A DNA stretch of 64,000 bases from Linnemannia elongata (taxonomy: Eukaryota > Mortierellomycota > Mortierellomycetes > Mortierellales > Mortierellaceae), in NCBI GenBank assembly GCA_036320915.1, contig JAXBDG010000001.1:3742001-3806000 (forward strand), written 5' to 3'. Made by a program: the position numbers and the translations under genes. Below the pieces are notes generated by a model. That model saw only the letters and a list, made by a program, of their open reading frames with translations. It ran no database searches and had not been told where the DNA came from. This document shows, one piece after another, positions 10,380 through 22,765 of the stretch (positions within the stretch are counted from its first letter, which is position 1; the number at the start of each line of letters is the position of its first letter).

Positions 10380-12233
10380 TTTTTGTGTATAATTTTGTGG
10401 TGAGTGTGTGAATGTACAAGAGTTGGGGGTGAATGGGGAGAGTGAAATGAATCGACAAGCCAAGTCAAGTCAAGCGTTGTCTGTATGTGCAGAGAGTAGT
10501 AAAGGTTGAGTAGGGAAGGAAAAAAGGAAGAAGAAGAAGAAAGAAGAAAAGGGTGAAGTGAAGAAAAAGAAAAAAGAATGGAGCGAGCAACTGTGTCAAT
10601 GAACTCTGTTGAAGGGAGGACAGAGAGGGAACGGGACCTTTCAAAAGGGTCATCAATTAGAGGTGACGTCGTTTTTCACGATGTGAAATCATGCAGCTGC
10701 AGTCCTTGATAAAACCCCCTCTTCCTTTGCACGCCCACGATCCATTGAAGTTTACTTGCTTGAACAGAGTCAACCAAAAAGATAACGCCTTTGCTCAGGT
10801 CCCTTCCTCCACCCATTATGAGGAACGAAAACAACGCTAGGCTTCGAAAGAAAAAAAAATATACCCTTGTCATACCCTTCTCTTCTATTCACTTCCCACA
10901 CTCTGTCATACTTTTCTCTTTCTCTCCTTCCCTCTCGCTTATCTCAATTGCAATGCATGTAGGACAGGACACGCTTGTTGTTTGCTTTATCGCTTCATCC
11001 TCTACAAAGTTACCATGTTACCAAGAAATAAATAGCCTTCAGGGCATACTTTTGGGGGAAGGGGAAGGGGAAGGGGAAGGGAGAAACAAATAAAATCTAC
11101 GATGACCGCATAGCCTTCTTTTCCTCTGCTTCATCAGGCACACAGATGTTATCTGTTTTATCATTATCATCTCCAGCATCATCCTTCAGGAACAGACACA
11201 GGTAGCAACTAGCACTCGTAAAAATACACTGCTGTACAACTCGCTTTCATTCAAGGTAAAAGTCCCTAGCATATGCCCTAATTACTCTTAGATGGGCTAT
11301 TGCTCTCATCTCTTCACTCTCTCCTCTTCATCTCGAGTTGATCGATCTTCTTTTTCATCATCATCTCTCCGTGGTTCGAACACACACTTCTTGACTGTCT
11401 AACTTTCAAGAGCAAAGGAACATAGCGTACCTGTTCAGCATCGCCATCCAAATGACCCAAAAACCACATACAGTACTTATCCCCCCCGCACTTGCAGGAC
11501 CCTGCTGTTTGTTTCTATCTCTCAAAAGCGTCCTTGGGGTGCAAAGAACTACAGCGACTCACACATTGAGCCCTGTGCTTCCCTCTCTCACACAAATACA
11601 CACATATACACTGCTTTTTGGTTCCGATGTGGATTTGATTGACATGAGACAATGCAGCATCAACAACTAACATGAGTAAAGGAATTTGGGGGGTTTTTGG
11701 GTTTTTGCTTCCTGCAGGGTAGCGTTTTTAATAATGACCGGCAATAAAAATACAACTGGCTTTTGTCTAAAGATCGTAATGAAAGGATGAGGGGAGTGCT
11801 TGTTTTTGGGTGAGAGGAGAGGCAGCAAAGAAAAAGACCTGGGAAGGAGTGAATGATGTCCGTAAACCAAAAAAGACTGTAGAAAATTAGAAAGGAGGAA
11901 AAAAGGAAAAGGAGTTGAAGAAGAGCGAGGTAGCCATCCTGTTCGTCACTTCGGCTTGATCAAGGTCGCAATGATGTTGTTGATCCCAGAACCTCCTCCT
12001 TGTGTGTGTTGACTCTTCTTCAAAAAGAGCTCTTTCCTCTAACCCTCCTCGATTCCTTCAGAACGGTTTCTTGGCCAACGGATTCCTTTCACTTCTCCTC
12101 GGCTTCTTGCGGTGCTGGGGTGTATTGCCTGACTCTCGATTACTTGGTTTTTTTTGGATTATATCGTCGTCGTTCGTCCGTCTACTTGAATGGGCGTCAA
12201 ACTGTGCCAAACTCGGTTCAAGGAACCAAGAAT
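10380..12233. other. Promoter side of TPS-TPP, no gene
   Basis: This 1.85-kb interval lies between the trehalose gene start and the 3' end of the MLRQ gene, both on the minus strand. It contains a purine run near 10519-10575 and a six-base tandem GGGGAA array at about 11049-11082. No ORF here resembles a protein. Confidence 0.5.
11049..11082. repeat. Tandem GGGGAA array (AGGGG-type boxes)
   Basis: About five head-to-tail copies of a GGGGAA unit give four overlapping AGGGG pentamers, roughly 0.7 kb upstream of the TPS-TPP start codon. AGGGG is the stress-response element of yeast trehalose genes. Whether it works in this lineage is unknown. Confidence 0.6.
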
Positions 12234-13059
12234 TTACAGGCGGTCGCGGGAGTAGGTCTTGGTGAAGTTCTGGCCCTCCTTGACGGTCATCAACTTGAGC
12301 TGAGTCTCCTGGTCAATGTTCAACCAGGGGTGGGGGTTGTTCTTGCGGTCCCAGGTGACATCGGGACCACGGGCAAGGCGAGTAACGTACCAGCCTATTC
12401 GGATAGACATAAAGAGAAAAAAAGAAAAAAAGGGGGTTAGGAATGCATGATCTGTTGGCCATTAAGGAAGGGTTTAGAAAAGGGAGAGAGAGTGGGCGAT
12501 CGGGAAAGGTAGTTGTTGGGTAAAGGGAAACCTAGCCCGAAAATAGACCACTGCAGGAAAATATTTTCGTCCATCCGAATTAACCCCTTGCCGTCATTGT
12601 TGTTTGTTTGTTGTGTTGTGCTGTCCGTTAGATTTTCGTAAAGGAATGGAAAATTCAGGAACGAGGGTAGTTGCTTGGCTTTTTTTTTTTTTGCTGTCTG
12701 TGTGTCGTATCGAAGCAACAGGCAGGGTATGACAGTGCACTGCATTCGTTGGAAGGGCACAGACTTGCTCTTCAAGTCCTTTTGATCTGATATCCCTCTC
12801 TTTTCTTGTTGTTGTTGCTGGTGTTGTTGTTCCTGAATGTAAAAGGAAAGCTTTTAATCCTGTTGTGTTTGAGAGACTGATAAGAGTAAGAAAAGAAAGA
12901 GAAGGAAGAGAATGAAAGAGGAAGAGGAGAGAGTGACTTACCGGCACCACCGCAAGCAACACCGAGGACGGCGTAGATGGGGATGACCTCGACACGGAAC
13001 CAGGTCTGGAAGAGAGTGGGTGCCTTCTTGGCAGCGGCGGCAGCAGCAGCAGTGGACAT
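12234..13059 (-). CDS. MLRQ/NDUFA4 (B12D-like) respiratory-chain small subunit
   Basis: Two exons (12942-13059 and 12234-12394, phase 1 junction) encode 92 aa. An alanine-rich start (MSTAAAAAAAKKAPTLF) precedes one hydrophobic segment (VEVIPIYAVLGVACGGAGWY). Then comes the family signature RLARGPDVTWDRKNNPHPW, which matches the TRLA...VSWDRKNNPEPW pattern of the MLRQ/NDUFA4 family. Members are single-pass inner-mitochondrial-membrane proteins associated with complex I or cytochrome c oxidase. The gene is compact, with a 547-nt intron. The family call is firm; whether it sits in complex I or IV cannot be read from the sequence. Confidence 0.9.
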
Positions 13060-13918
13060 GATGATGATGTTGGGGAGGGGAGAGAGGGGAGGGGTGGGAT
13101 AAAGAAGAAAAAAAAAATAGAAAAAAAAAAGGGAAGAGAGCAGCTTTTAAGGCGAGAAAAGTGAGAGAGAGAAGAGAGATGGTGGGGGTGAATGAGATCG
13201 GAGTTGAATGGGGGTGGACAAAAGGCTGAAAGGCAATGGAAGCAGAAAAAAAATAGCGGACACTGCTGAATGGATTGGAAGACGAGCGGAGTTGGAGTTG
13301 GGACGACGAATTTTTCAATCGCCCATCCTATCACTCACTCTCCGGAAGAAGGACGGAGGAAACGGACGATGATGAACGAGCGAGCGGAGGAAATGAACAT
13401 CCGTACGAATAAAATAATGAGCAATTCCACGTACACTACAAGAAACAAGCAGCAAATGAGATTGCTGTTGAGAAACGTGGAAGTGATAAGGTATGAACTT
13501 GTTGTAGTGTGTGAAGAGAGAATTAGCCCTTTCTACGAAAAGCCCTTTCAGGCGTTTACATCGGCACAGCAATGTATGCAGGCAGTGATAATCACAAATT
13601 AATAAAAAAAAAATGCGGGGGAGGTTTGATTGATTGATTGATCAACTGGACGCCGTGGAACCTGAACCTGAACTGACCCCTTGAACCTTGCAGCCCTGCA
13701 GGTCTCTCTTCCCCTCTTCTCCTCTTCTGTAGAAGTGTCAAACGGTCGTTATGTCTCAGAAATGAGACAAACATTGCATACACTTCAAAAAAGTGACAGA
13801 ATCTCGTCTTCTCTTCAAAGATCTGTGGCTTTGTTCAAAGTCACATGACTATTACACAAAAGAAGGGCGCTGCTCTCAAGTCTAAAGTCTCAAGAAAAAG
13901 AAAAGAAAAGAAAAGAAG

Positions 13919-13949
<31 letters not shown>

Positions 13950-14088
13950 GCATGCATGCACAAGTTCAAAAGAACGTGGTGCTGAACACCTGTTTGGCCA
14001 CAAAAGAAGAACGAAAAAAACAACAGACATCTGTGTTTGTCATTGCTCTTTCAGATCCGGGTCCTCGCCTTGTCTCAGCAACAACCTG

Positions 14089-14166
<78 letters not shown>

Positions 14167-15060
14167 ATGCGGCTGAATGGTCATAGTGGCTAGAGTAGAT
14201 GATGGCATTTGGCGCACAGTGTCTACTTCATGTGTTCTATGACATTATTAGTGCAATTGCCTAAGGAACTAAAAGAATGAAGAAATCCCACGCGCCAGGA
14301 GAAGAGGAGAAGGTGTAATTGTAAAAATGACAAGTCAGGGCGGGAAGGCTAGTGTGCTAGGAACGAGAAGAAACAAAAAAAAGAAAAAAAAAAAAAAAAG
14401 GGTCAAATGGAGAGTAGTGGAGAGAGCAAAAAAAAAGAAAGTTTTTTTTTTTTCAATGGACAATGAAGGAGAGTAGCGTGGGGGGGGGAGGTGAGTAAGG
14501 GTGAACTATGAGTTCAGCGTTTTCACATGTGAGAATTGAATTTTGATCGGTCCACCACCTCCACCAGGCAGGGAGTACAATAATACTTCCGTGTACTTGT
14601 GCAAACTGTTGTGTGTGCCTTGTTGACTTTTTGTTGACATGACATCGCTCTCTCTCTCTCTCTGTCTCTCTCTCTCTCCCTCTCGCTCTGTTCAACCAAA
14701 CAACCAACCAAACAAACAAACAACCAGACACAGACACAAACACAAATTAGAGACCATTGCCCCCCTTCCTTCCTTCCTTTTCTTCCTTCCTTCCTTCCTT
14801 TCTTATCCCATTCCCTTCTCTTTCTCTTCCTCGCACATCCCCTCTCCCTGCGTATTTCTTTTTTCTTCGTCTTTGTACCTCTCTCTTCTCTCCACTCTCC
14901 TCTCTTTCTCTTCACTCCTCTCTCTTTCCTCTCACTCTAACCCCGACTCACTCCACTTTACTCCACGCTCATCCATCTCCACAACACTCCTCATCTCTTT
15001 CTTACTTTCTCTCTTTCTTTCCCTCTCTCCTTCGCTCATTCCATCTTTACACTTCTCATA
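13060..15060. other. Divergent promoter region with microsatellites
   Basis: Two kilobases separate the start codons of the MLRQ gene (-) and the CRAL-TRIO gene (+). It contains an A run at about 13920-13945, a 71-base CT microsatellite, further CT and CCTT runs at 14640-15055, and a pyrimidine-rich leader immediately before 15061. No protein-like ORF is seen outside these low-complexity tracts. Confidence 0.55.
14093..14163. repeat. (CT)n microsatellite
   Basis: An uninterrupted CT dinucleotide run of about 35 units. Several tracks of Ser/Leu or Arg/Glu repeats in translation here are artefacts of it. Confidence 0.97.
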
Positions 15061-16002
15061 ATGAACGCTGCTGAGAGATCCACAAACGGACTGTTGGAGA
15101 CATACCAGGACCATATCCAACAGGTCACTGAACTCCAACACCTCGTCCAACAGCAATACCCTCCTTCACACCAACACCACGACGTCGCCACTTCTTACCT
15201 CAACGACCGCATCACCCTCTTTCGCTTCCTCAAAAAGGCAAACTACGTCCTCCCAGAGGCATACAACCTCGTCGAGGCTAACGTTGCCTGGAGGTTAGCC
15301 ATGGGTTGTGATCGCATCACCCCACGGGACCTCCAAAAGAACTCGCTCTGGACCAACAACCTCGTCCACCTCCGAGGACAGGACCGATACGGACACCCGC
15401 TCATCGTCATCCGCCTGGGTCAATACATCTCTGCTCCACAACAATCTCAACAGGAGGAGGATGGTGAAGAAGAGGAGGATCGATTCTTGGATTACAAACG
15501 ATACATCATCTTTGTGTTGGAGTGCACCCGCAAGCTGCTCTGGGAGTCTTCTCGTCGCCAACCACCAGAGGAGCACTCGCTCCAGGCGACTCTCATCCTC
15601 GATCTCCAGGGAGCATCTGTTTCTGACCTTGACCACCAATTGATCACCTACACCATCGACCTTCTCAAGCATCGCTACCCTAGCTGTCTTGCCCAAGGTA
15701 TGAAACGAAACCATCCACCCTTTTTTTTTTCTTAGTATTCATCATCGTCATTCTGTGTTTTCGGAATATCGAGCCAGCCTTACTTGTTTTAAAAGGCAAT
15801 TGGAGAAGCAAGGGAATGAAGGAAGGGGTGAAGGAGAGACAGAAGGACATATATGCATGCAAAAATAACTGGCATGCATGTACATCACCCCACACTTTCT
15901 CTCTCTCTCACTCTGTTGCATTTCAACACAACACATATGGTGGTTTTTTTATTAATCGATGCGGCTGGACCGGCCACAAAAAAAAACAACGATTGTACGA
16001 AC

Positions 16003-16035
<33 letters not shown>

Positions 16036-17051
16036 TTCGATGCCCCCTTTTTTGAGTTGTTTATTTTTTTTGCCGACCCACCGGATAGAATTCACCCATG
16101 GAAGAATGAGATATTGAGGGAGAGAGGAGAGAGAGGATTGTGGGGCTTTTGTTTACACCCTTTGACTCAATCATTCCCAGTCGTGAAATGATAATGTATG
16201 ACGATGCGCAGGGTCGCACAAGAGATGAATTGGAACTGATCGGATCTCATTCTTTCTACTTTTGCTCTTATGACCATGACCATGCTATTTGTAACAAAAT
16301 ATATTTTAGTCTACGTCCTGAATTACAGCTGGGTCTTTGGTGGCATCTGGCAGATGCTGAAGCGTGCCCTTCCAGAGTCAGCCCGTGCGCGTGTTTCGTT
16401 CCCATCATCGACCGATGAGCTTTGGGAGCACTTTGATCGCGAAGATCTCTCCACCGGTAAGCTATTCATTATTCATACAAGCAAAGAAAAAAAAGATGAG
16501 ATGTTCTTTGATGTTGTCACCATCATCGACCATTGGCCCAAATTTCAAACACATGAATGCAGTGCAGCCGAATGGCCTATTCACGTCGTCACAGGACACA
16601 ACAACCACGATGTCTTTATTATATCATGACGAATGTGGCAAACTCATTACTGGCCAAATACCTGACCATCCTCTTCTTAATTCACCTGCATACTTCTCTA
16701 CTTTTAGATTTCGGCGGACAGGATGAGCACGAGAACGACTCGGAGAAATGCGATGCCTTCCACTACTTTGGCTACCCTATGTCGAGCCTCCAGCCAGGAA
16801 CGCCCACCATGTCCCTCAGCCGTGTCAACTCTTGCGACTCAATCTATTACGATGCCAGCTCGTCAACACCCATGCACAGCCCTAAATTGCGTCCTCACGA
16901 AGGCCTCAACTTCTTGTCGATGACTCCCATGATGCCCATGGCTCCTCCTCACGGCGGCCACTCAACAAATCACGGCAACAGCAGTGGTAACTTGAGTTTG
17001 CGCCCTGCTCTCCTCAGAACCCGCTCCAACTCCATCCCCTTCATCGACTTG

Positions 17052-17085
<34 letters not shown>

Positions 17086-17582
17086 CTCCCACCAACAATC
17101 ACTACAGCAAGTCGACTCCTATGAAAGCACCATTGTTAAAGAACTCTAAATCGACCGCTCACATCCCCTCGTTCATGATCACACCCTCGATCCAGTCAAA
17201 CCTGCCAGTTCAGTACCCACTCTCGCGCAAGGAGCGCACCTCCATCGCACGAAACACTCATATCGACCCCACCAAGAACATCCTCAACGGCAGCGGTAAC
17301 GGTAACAATAATAACACTCGAGGAGGACTTTTCTACCGTCTGATCCTTCGCCCCAACTCGATCTTTATGAAGATCGCGGCCAAGCAACAGGGGATGCGTC
17401 AGAAGGCGGTCAAGGCTGTCAAGACCTGTGCGGACAAGATGCGTCGGACGGATGTGAAGACGCTTTTGTACTGGGTCATGGCTCTCATCATGCTCCGGGG
17501 TGAGGTTTGGCAGCTCATTGCCGCGACGGCTGTCAAGGTGCTTACTGTTGTTGGCGAGGGTGATGATTCCCTTTTGCTTTAG
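15061..17582 (+). CDS. CRAL-TRIO (Sec14-like) lipid-binding domain protein
   Basis: Three exons (15061-15697, 16310-16456, 16708-17582; both junctions phase 1) encode 552 aa. Residues of about 45-265 form a Sec14/CRAL-TRIO lipid-exchange domain: the N-terminal helical part (RFLKKANYVLPEAYNLVEA), the fold entry LRGQDRYGHPLIVIRLGQY, the strand LQATLILDLQGASVSDLD, and the motif VYVLNYSWVFGGIWQMLKR at the exon 1/2 junction. An acidic insert (QQEEDGEEEED) interrupts the domain. The rest is Ser/Asn-rich with a poly-Asn run near 17054-17084, then a basic helix and a hydrophobic C-terminal segment (LLYWVMALIMLRGEVW) that may anchor it to a membrane. The first intron is 612 nt and holds a 31-base A run. 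A role in phosphoinositide/phospholipid transfer is inferred from the family. Confidence 0.9.
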
Positions 17583-18078
17583 ATCTTGTTGCTTGTTTGC
17601 TTCTTTTTTACATCACTTTTCTTTCTCTTTTATTTTCTCCTCACCTTTCCAAAAGCGAAATGTACCCCCCTTTGGGGACATTCTTTTTGCATTCCTTGTA
17701 CCATACTTCTCCTAATCCTCCTTTCCCCCTTTGGGGGGGCACCACCTTGTACTTGTAAAGAAATCCAGTCTTCCCTTGCTCTCCGTTTTCTCTCCTCTCC
17801 GTTGCCCACTGTATATACGGCGCGTTATTGCTGAATAAACAAAACTTAAGACTCTTACAAAACCAAGCACAATTACCACTATGACAATGAGGATGATGAC
17901 GATGATGATGATGATGATATGCATTGGGGGGGGTTGTTTATTTGTGGGTGATCTAGTGAACAAGTGGTGAGTGATGGTAATGGTAGAGAAGGAAAGAAAA
18001 GAAAGAAATGAAGATGAACATGCAAAAAAATGATAAAAAGTAAACAAAGATGAACGAAAAATATAAAAAAAAAAAGAC
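17583..18078. other. Convergent 3' regions
   Basis: No gene is seen between the stop codons of the CRAL-TRIO gene (+) and NOP14 (-). The stretch is T-rich then A-rich, with a GAT trinucleotide run near 17887-17919. Confidence 0.5.
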
Positions 18079-21000
18079 TTAGTTCCGCTTGCCCTTCATC
18101 TTCTTGGCCTTCTTCATCCTGGCCTCGGCATTCTTCTCGCCCTGATCGGCCTCGAGTCCTGACATGATACCCTTGATCTTTGCATTGTACTCTGTATCCT
18201 TCTCGCGTTGGACACGCAGCTTCTCGCGTGCAACAAACTGTGCATCCTTTCTCAACTCGCGAATAGCACCCTTCTTCTCCTTCTTGTACTGGACCTGCAA
18301 CTTGTGAGCCTGAGAACGCTCCACATCTGGATCGTAATGCTTGTCCAACGAGTAACCCTCCTCGAACTTGGGGACATAGGATGCGATGGGGACAGGTTTG
18401 TGGGCTTGCAGTTGCAAGGGTGTGCGACTGTCTGTGGAGAATCCCTGAAGTTTTTGGATCCGGTCATGAGTCTTGAGGAGTTGGGACTTGAGGGTAGGGG
18501 AGAATTCAGGAACGGTGGAGAGCTTCTCGAGGAGTCCTAGTGGGCCCTGGAAGATTTCTGAGAAAGCTGTTGTTGATGCGTAGAGGATGGCGTACTTGAG
18601 GAGGATATCTGCTGCTGCTGACATGGCCGCTACCCTAAAAAAGAGGAAGATATTCATACATACAAATCCTTATTAGCAACACTATACAAAAAGTCAACCA
18701 AGAATAAACTCTTACGACCCGTTTAAGAGGACAAAAGGACTTACCGGTAGGTGTTCTTCTCGAGTGCGGTGTCCTTGAGCTTGAACATGTCGATCGAAAG
18801 ACGCTCGACTTCTACAGATTTCAAGCCCTTGGTAGTCATCTGAAGAGTAGCAATGTTGACATCCTGAATAGGGAACGAACCGGGGAGCTCATTCACATCT
18901 TCGCTGAAAGTACCCTTGGGAGCCAAGTAGACCAACGACGAGCTCAAAAAGTTGATGGCCTCGGGCACAACACGCTTCGAAAGAGCCTGGTAATCCAAGA
19001 ACAGGTTGCAAAGCATCAATCCCGAGGCAATATCCTTAACTGATCCGACTTGGCACTGTCCGAGGTACTGGCTCATCAAGAACTGGGCAGGAGTAATGAT
19101 CTGATGCTGGAAATCCGAAGTCGAGTAGATCTGACCGAGAACCCGGAGGAAGCACAACTTGTCGCCCTTGGGGAATCCTGACCGAGCACCAGACGCAAGA
19201 TCCATCTGAAGTTCGCTCTCAAAGGCCTCCAAGAAGCCCAGGATGCACGAAGTTGCATGGTCGCCCAGCTGGGAGGTCATGGCGTAGATATGACGAACGA
19301 GGGTGTTGAGAGCTGCAGTGGGGAATTTGGTCTCGGAGACAGAGATCTGGAAGACGTAGTCAAGCAAGATGGGGTAAAAGACTTGCATCTTTTCCTTGTT
19401 CTGGGGCGAGAGCTTGGGGTGGTAAAGGGCGCGGATACGGTGGACGACCGTGGGGACGTCCTTCATGTCGATACCGTCGATGATCGTCATAAAGTGGCCG
19501 AGCGAGGTTGGACAAGGGAAAGTGAAGGGCAACTCGGCAGCAGCGGCCGCGGCATCGGCCGTGAACTTGGCCTTCTTTTCGGACTTGGTCGACTTTTTGG
19601 ACTTTGCTGCGCTCATGTCATTCATGTCATCCTCGTCATTCTCGTCCTCTGCTGTGCTCGACTTGGAGGGTCTCTCCATTGTCATATCCAAGTCAGAAAA
19701 GTCGTCCTCAGAATCGCCCTCTTCATCGTCATCCTCCTCATCCTCGTCCTCGTTCTCGTCCTCGTCCTCTTCACCTTCGCTGCCTTCTTCCTCATCACCC
19801 TCCTCCTCATCGTCCTCCTCATCGTCCTCCTCAGCCTCCTCGGAATCAGAATCGACATCGACCTTGACTGTCCTGCGCTTCTTGCTGGGCATTCTGCCGG
19901 GCTTGACACCCTTGAACTCTTCCTCGGCAACCTCCATGCCGGTTCCAAGACCAAACAGGTCATCCTCAGGAGCAAAGTCGTCATCAAGATCATCGGCAGC
20001 GGGTGCAGCCTTTCTCCTCTTCTTGAATCCTCCCTGCTCCTTGGGATCAACTTCGTCCGAGAGACCCTCCATACGACGCTTACGAGCCTTCTCAGCCTTC
20101 TCGAGCTTCTCGACCTCCTCCTGAGCAATCTCTTCCTCTGTTTTCAAACGGTCCTGGGGCTTCGCACGTCTGTCAAAGGCGAGCTCGCGAATATGCTTGT
20201 CGTAGCTGTCGTCAAAGTCCTTGTCCAAGATACCGCTCTCACGATCCTCCTTCTGCCTCTCCTTCTCCTCATCGGCAATACGATCCAAGGCACGGTTGAC
20301 AGTACTCTTCTGGGAAGGAAGAGGGGCACGCTTGGGCCGACGCTCCTCTGCAGCCTGATCTGTGAATCCAAGGAGTCCACGAATACCCTCGAGTTCGTCA
20401 TCCAGCTCCTTTGTAATGTCGTCCATCTCCTCTTTCTCCTTCTGGCGCTCGTGCTTGTGGAACTTTGACTTGGCAATGACCTCCTTCATAATCTCGGCCT
20501 TGGTCTTGGGGCGGCCATCCTCATGTGTCTCCTCGGGTCCTGTTGCCTCGTCGAATCCTCCGAAATGGCTATGGCTAACAATTTCGCCTCCGATCGCTCC
20601 GCGGTTGTCGTCCTCATCATCGCTGTATCCGAGACCGTCCTCGTCAAAGTCGTCCAATCCAGCAAGCGATTGACCATAATGGGTCAGGTCGGACTCCTCC
20701 TCCAGGTTGAACATGGCTCCACCCTTGGCGCGGCTCTGCTTTTCCCGGGTGAAACGCTCCAGCATCTTTTCCTCGGGTGTCATGTTGGGGTTGTCCTCTC
20801 CGAAACGCTTATCGATAACGCCTCCAGCCTTGTTCTTCTTTTGCAGTTCCTGAAGCAACGTCTTGCGGCGCTATAAGGAGAGTTGAAGGTAGAGTAGAGA
20901 TTGTCAATTGAGTGTGTACTTCTTCCACTTGTATATCCAGGTTCTGTCGAGATATATGAGAGACAATTGAACAAAGTTGGCGAGCTCAGGACAAGAGGGA

Positions 21001-21470
21001 CAAGAGTGAAAGGGAAGATGTGAAAATAACGACAGCTGAAGTATGAGAGTGCTTCTTCCGCATGAATGTTGAACATCCCGGGTTTGTCAAGGAGAAGGGC
21101 ACTCGGATGAATAGGATCGAGAATAAATGGCAGAGAGTAAAGTTGGGATAAAGTGCAGAAAAAGAAAGGAAGAAAAAAAAAAAGACGTTACGTTTTCTTC
21201 GCCGACTTGCTTAGAAAGAGTAGGCTTTCCGTCAACGCCCTTGGTTTTACGTCCGAGGATATCGTATTTCTGCTTGGTGACCTTCATCTCAAATGGGTTC
21301 ATGGCCTCCTTGATGTGAGCGAGCTTTTTGTTGAGATCATTCTTTGCGGAGGCGGCGGTAGGGCGACCCTTTTTCCGGTCCTTTTTGGAGAGGGATGCCC
21401 TGGAGTTTGGGCCGATGGCTCCGGCCTCTTTAAGGGAGGACTTGAGGCGGTAGAGGGCTGACTTTGCCAT
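18079..21470 (-). CDS. NOP14: Nucleolar protein 14 (SSU processome)
   Basis: Three exons (21192-21470, 18745-20870, 18079-18634) join in frame to 986 aa. Nop14 is a component of the 90S/SSU processome, needed for 18S rRNA maturation in the nucleolus, and works with Noc4 and Emg1. The family N-terminus is clear (NPFEMKVTKQKYDILGRKTK, then RRKTLLQELQKKNKAGGVID and DKRFGEDNPNMTPEEKMLER). It is followed by charged helical segments, a long acidic block of Glu/Asp near residues 430-490, then the alpha-helical C-terminal half and a lysine-rich tail (KKAKKMKGKRN). Length agrees with other Nop14 proteins. The introns are 321 and 110 nt. Long open frames on the opposite strand are shadows of the acidic tract. 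Confidence 0.95.
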
Positions 21471-22341
21471 GCTGCCTTTTTGTTAGGATGGGTGTGTGAA
21501 TGGGGGGGAGGGAGTGGAAGGCAGTGTCGACTGAAATATAAAAAAAAAGGGCCAAGCACAAAAACTCTAGTAGGCAAAAAGAAAAAAAAAAAGAAGAAAT
21601 GATAAACACAAGCCACAATTCAAACATGTGTGGAGCGAACTAATATCTCTAGAAAGGGGTGTAGACACGCGTGGCAGGCAATACATAGTGGCGATGGATA
21701 ATACAACAGAAACATATAAAGAGGTTGGATATGACATAGGTTGTCCAAATGACTTTACTTTATTCATAGGTAATAACATAAATAAGCAAAGGGTGCTGAT
21801 CATCACTCTCTTGATAGCATAGGATGCCCTACTGTGATTGATCACCACGAGAAACTAAAAGACTGATAACTTAATCAAAAACGGGTATGCAGGACAAGTT
21901 TACAGCAGAAATGCTGTTGGAAAAGAACATGTTAATGAAGCAGATTGAATCTCTAGATGATGCGCAAGCAAACAGCAAGTTGTGCCAGCTAAACAACGAT
22001 GAACAACGCTGAACAAAGAAAGGGAACAAGCAAGGAACAGAGAGAGAGACAGAGAGACAGAGAGAAAGAGACAGAGAGAGAGAAATGAGTAAGAAGGATC
22101 CCACTGTGAATGTCAGTGACAACTCTTTTTGTTGTCTGGCGCACCCCTGACCAATGAGAACACGCAGAAATTACAATCCAATTGTATGTGTGTGTGCAGT
22201 GTGCAATTCAAAAAGGGTACGACCGACCTTTCATTTTTCGCTTCTCTCTTTCTCCTCTTCTTTTGTGTGTCCTATCAAACCACCGTAGACCACCGCCACC
22301 CTTTGACAACCAACCTACCACGCACACGACCCCTACTACTT

Positions 22342-22420
<79 letters not shown>

Positions 22421-22765
22421 CCGACCAAGGAGAACTAAGCCGATAACGAAAAAAAGACACATATCTGCCCTCTGCTCAGTCCACTCAACAGTAACAACTC
22501 AGAGTAAGAATGAAGAGAGGAATCCGATCGCTGATCTTGTACACACACCCCCTTGCGCACTCTGTCAAACAAACCCCCGCGTGTGAACATAACTTTGGCA
22601 ATGATGTTGACAACTCTCCACTTTTACCTCTTTACTCCCTCACCCACTCTTTTAAACAGGAAAGTTGGCTCCTCTGATTCAATCGGGACCACTCATCGAC
22701 AGTCATCGACACAAAGCACCAGAATCGTCGGATTTCAGCCTCCAGTCAACCAAAGAAGGCGTTCG
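21471..22765. other. Divergent promoters of NOP14 and the CDK10-type kinase
   Basis: No gene is seen. The region contains an AG-rich run at 22035-22085 and an AAC trinucleotide array at 22342-22422. An open frame enters the kinase exon from 22553, so translation of the kinase could begin somewhat upstream of the chosen start. Confidence 0.5.
22342..22422 (+). repeat. (AAC)n microsatellite
   Basis: About 27 perfect AAC units lie some 340 bp upstream of the kinase start codon. In translation it gives poly-Thr, poly-Asn or (on the other strand) poly-Val, none of which is a real protein. Confidence 0.97.

Noticed and set aside
10380..10463. Upstream ATG (10463) as the true TPS-TPP start
   Set aside because: It adds 28 residues without similarity to the family, while the ATG at 10379 lies close before the conserved domain.
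19257..20468. 403-codon open frame opposite NOP14
   Set aside because: A shadow of the acidic, codon-biased NOP14 sequence; it reads as Val/Leu/Ile-rich low complexity.
22342..22422. CRISPR-like regular repeat
   Set aside because: A perfect AAC microsatellite without spacers, in a eukaryotic genome.
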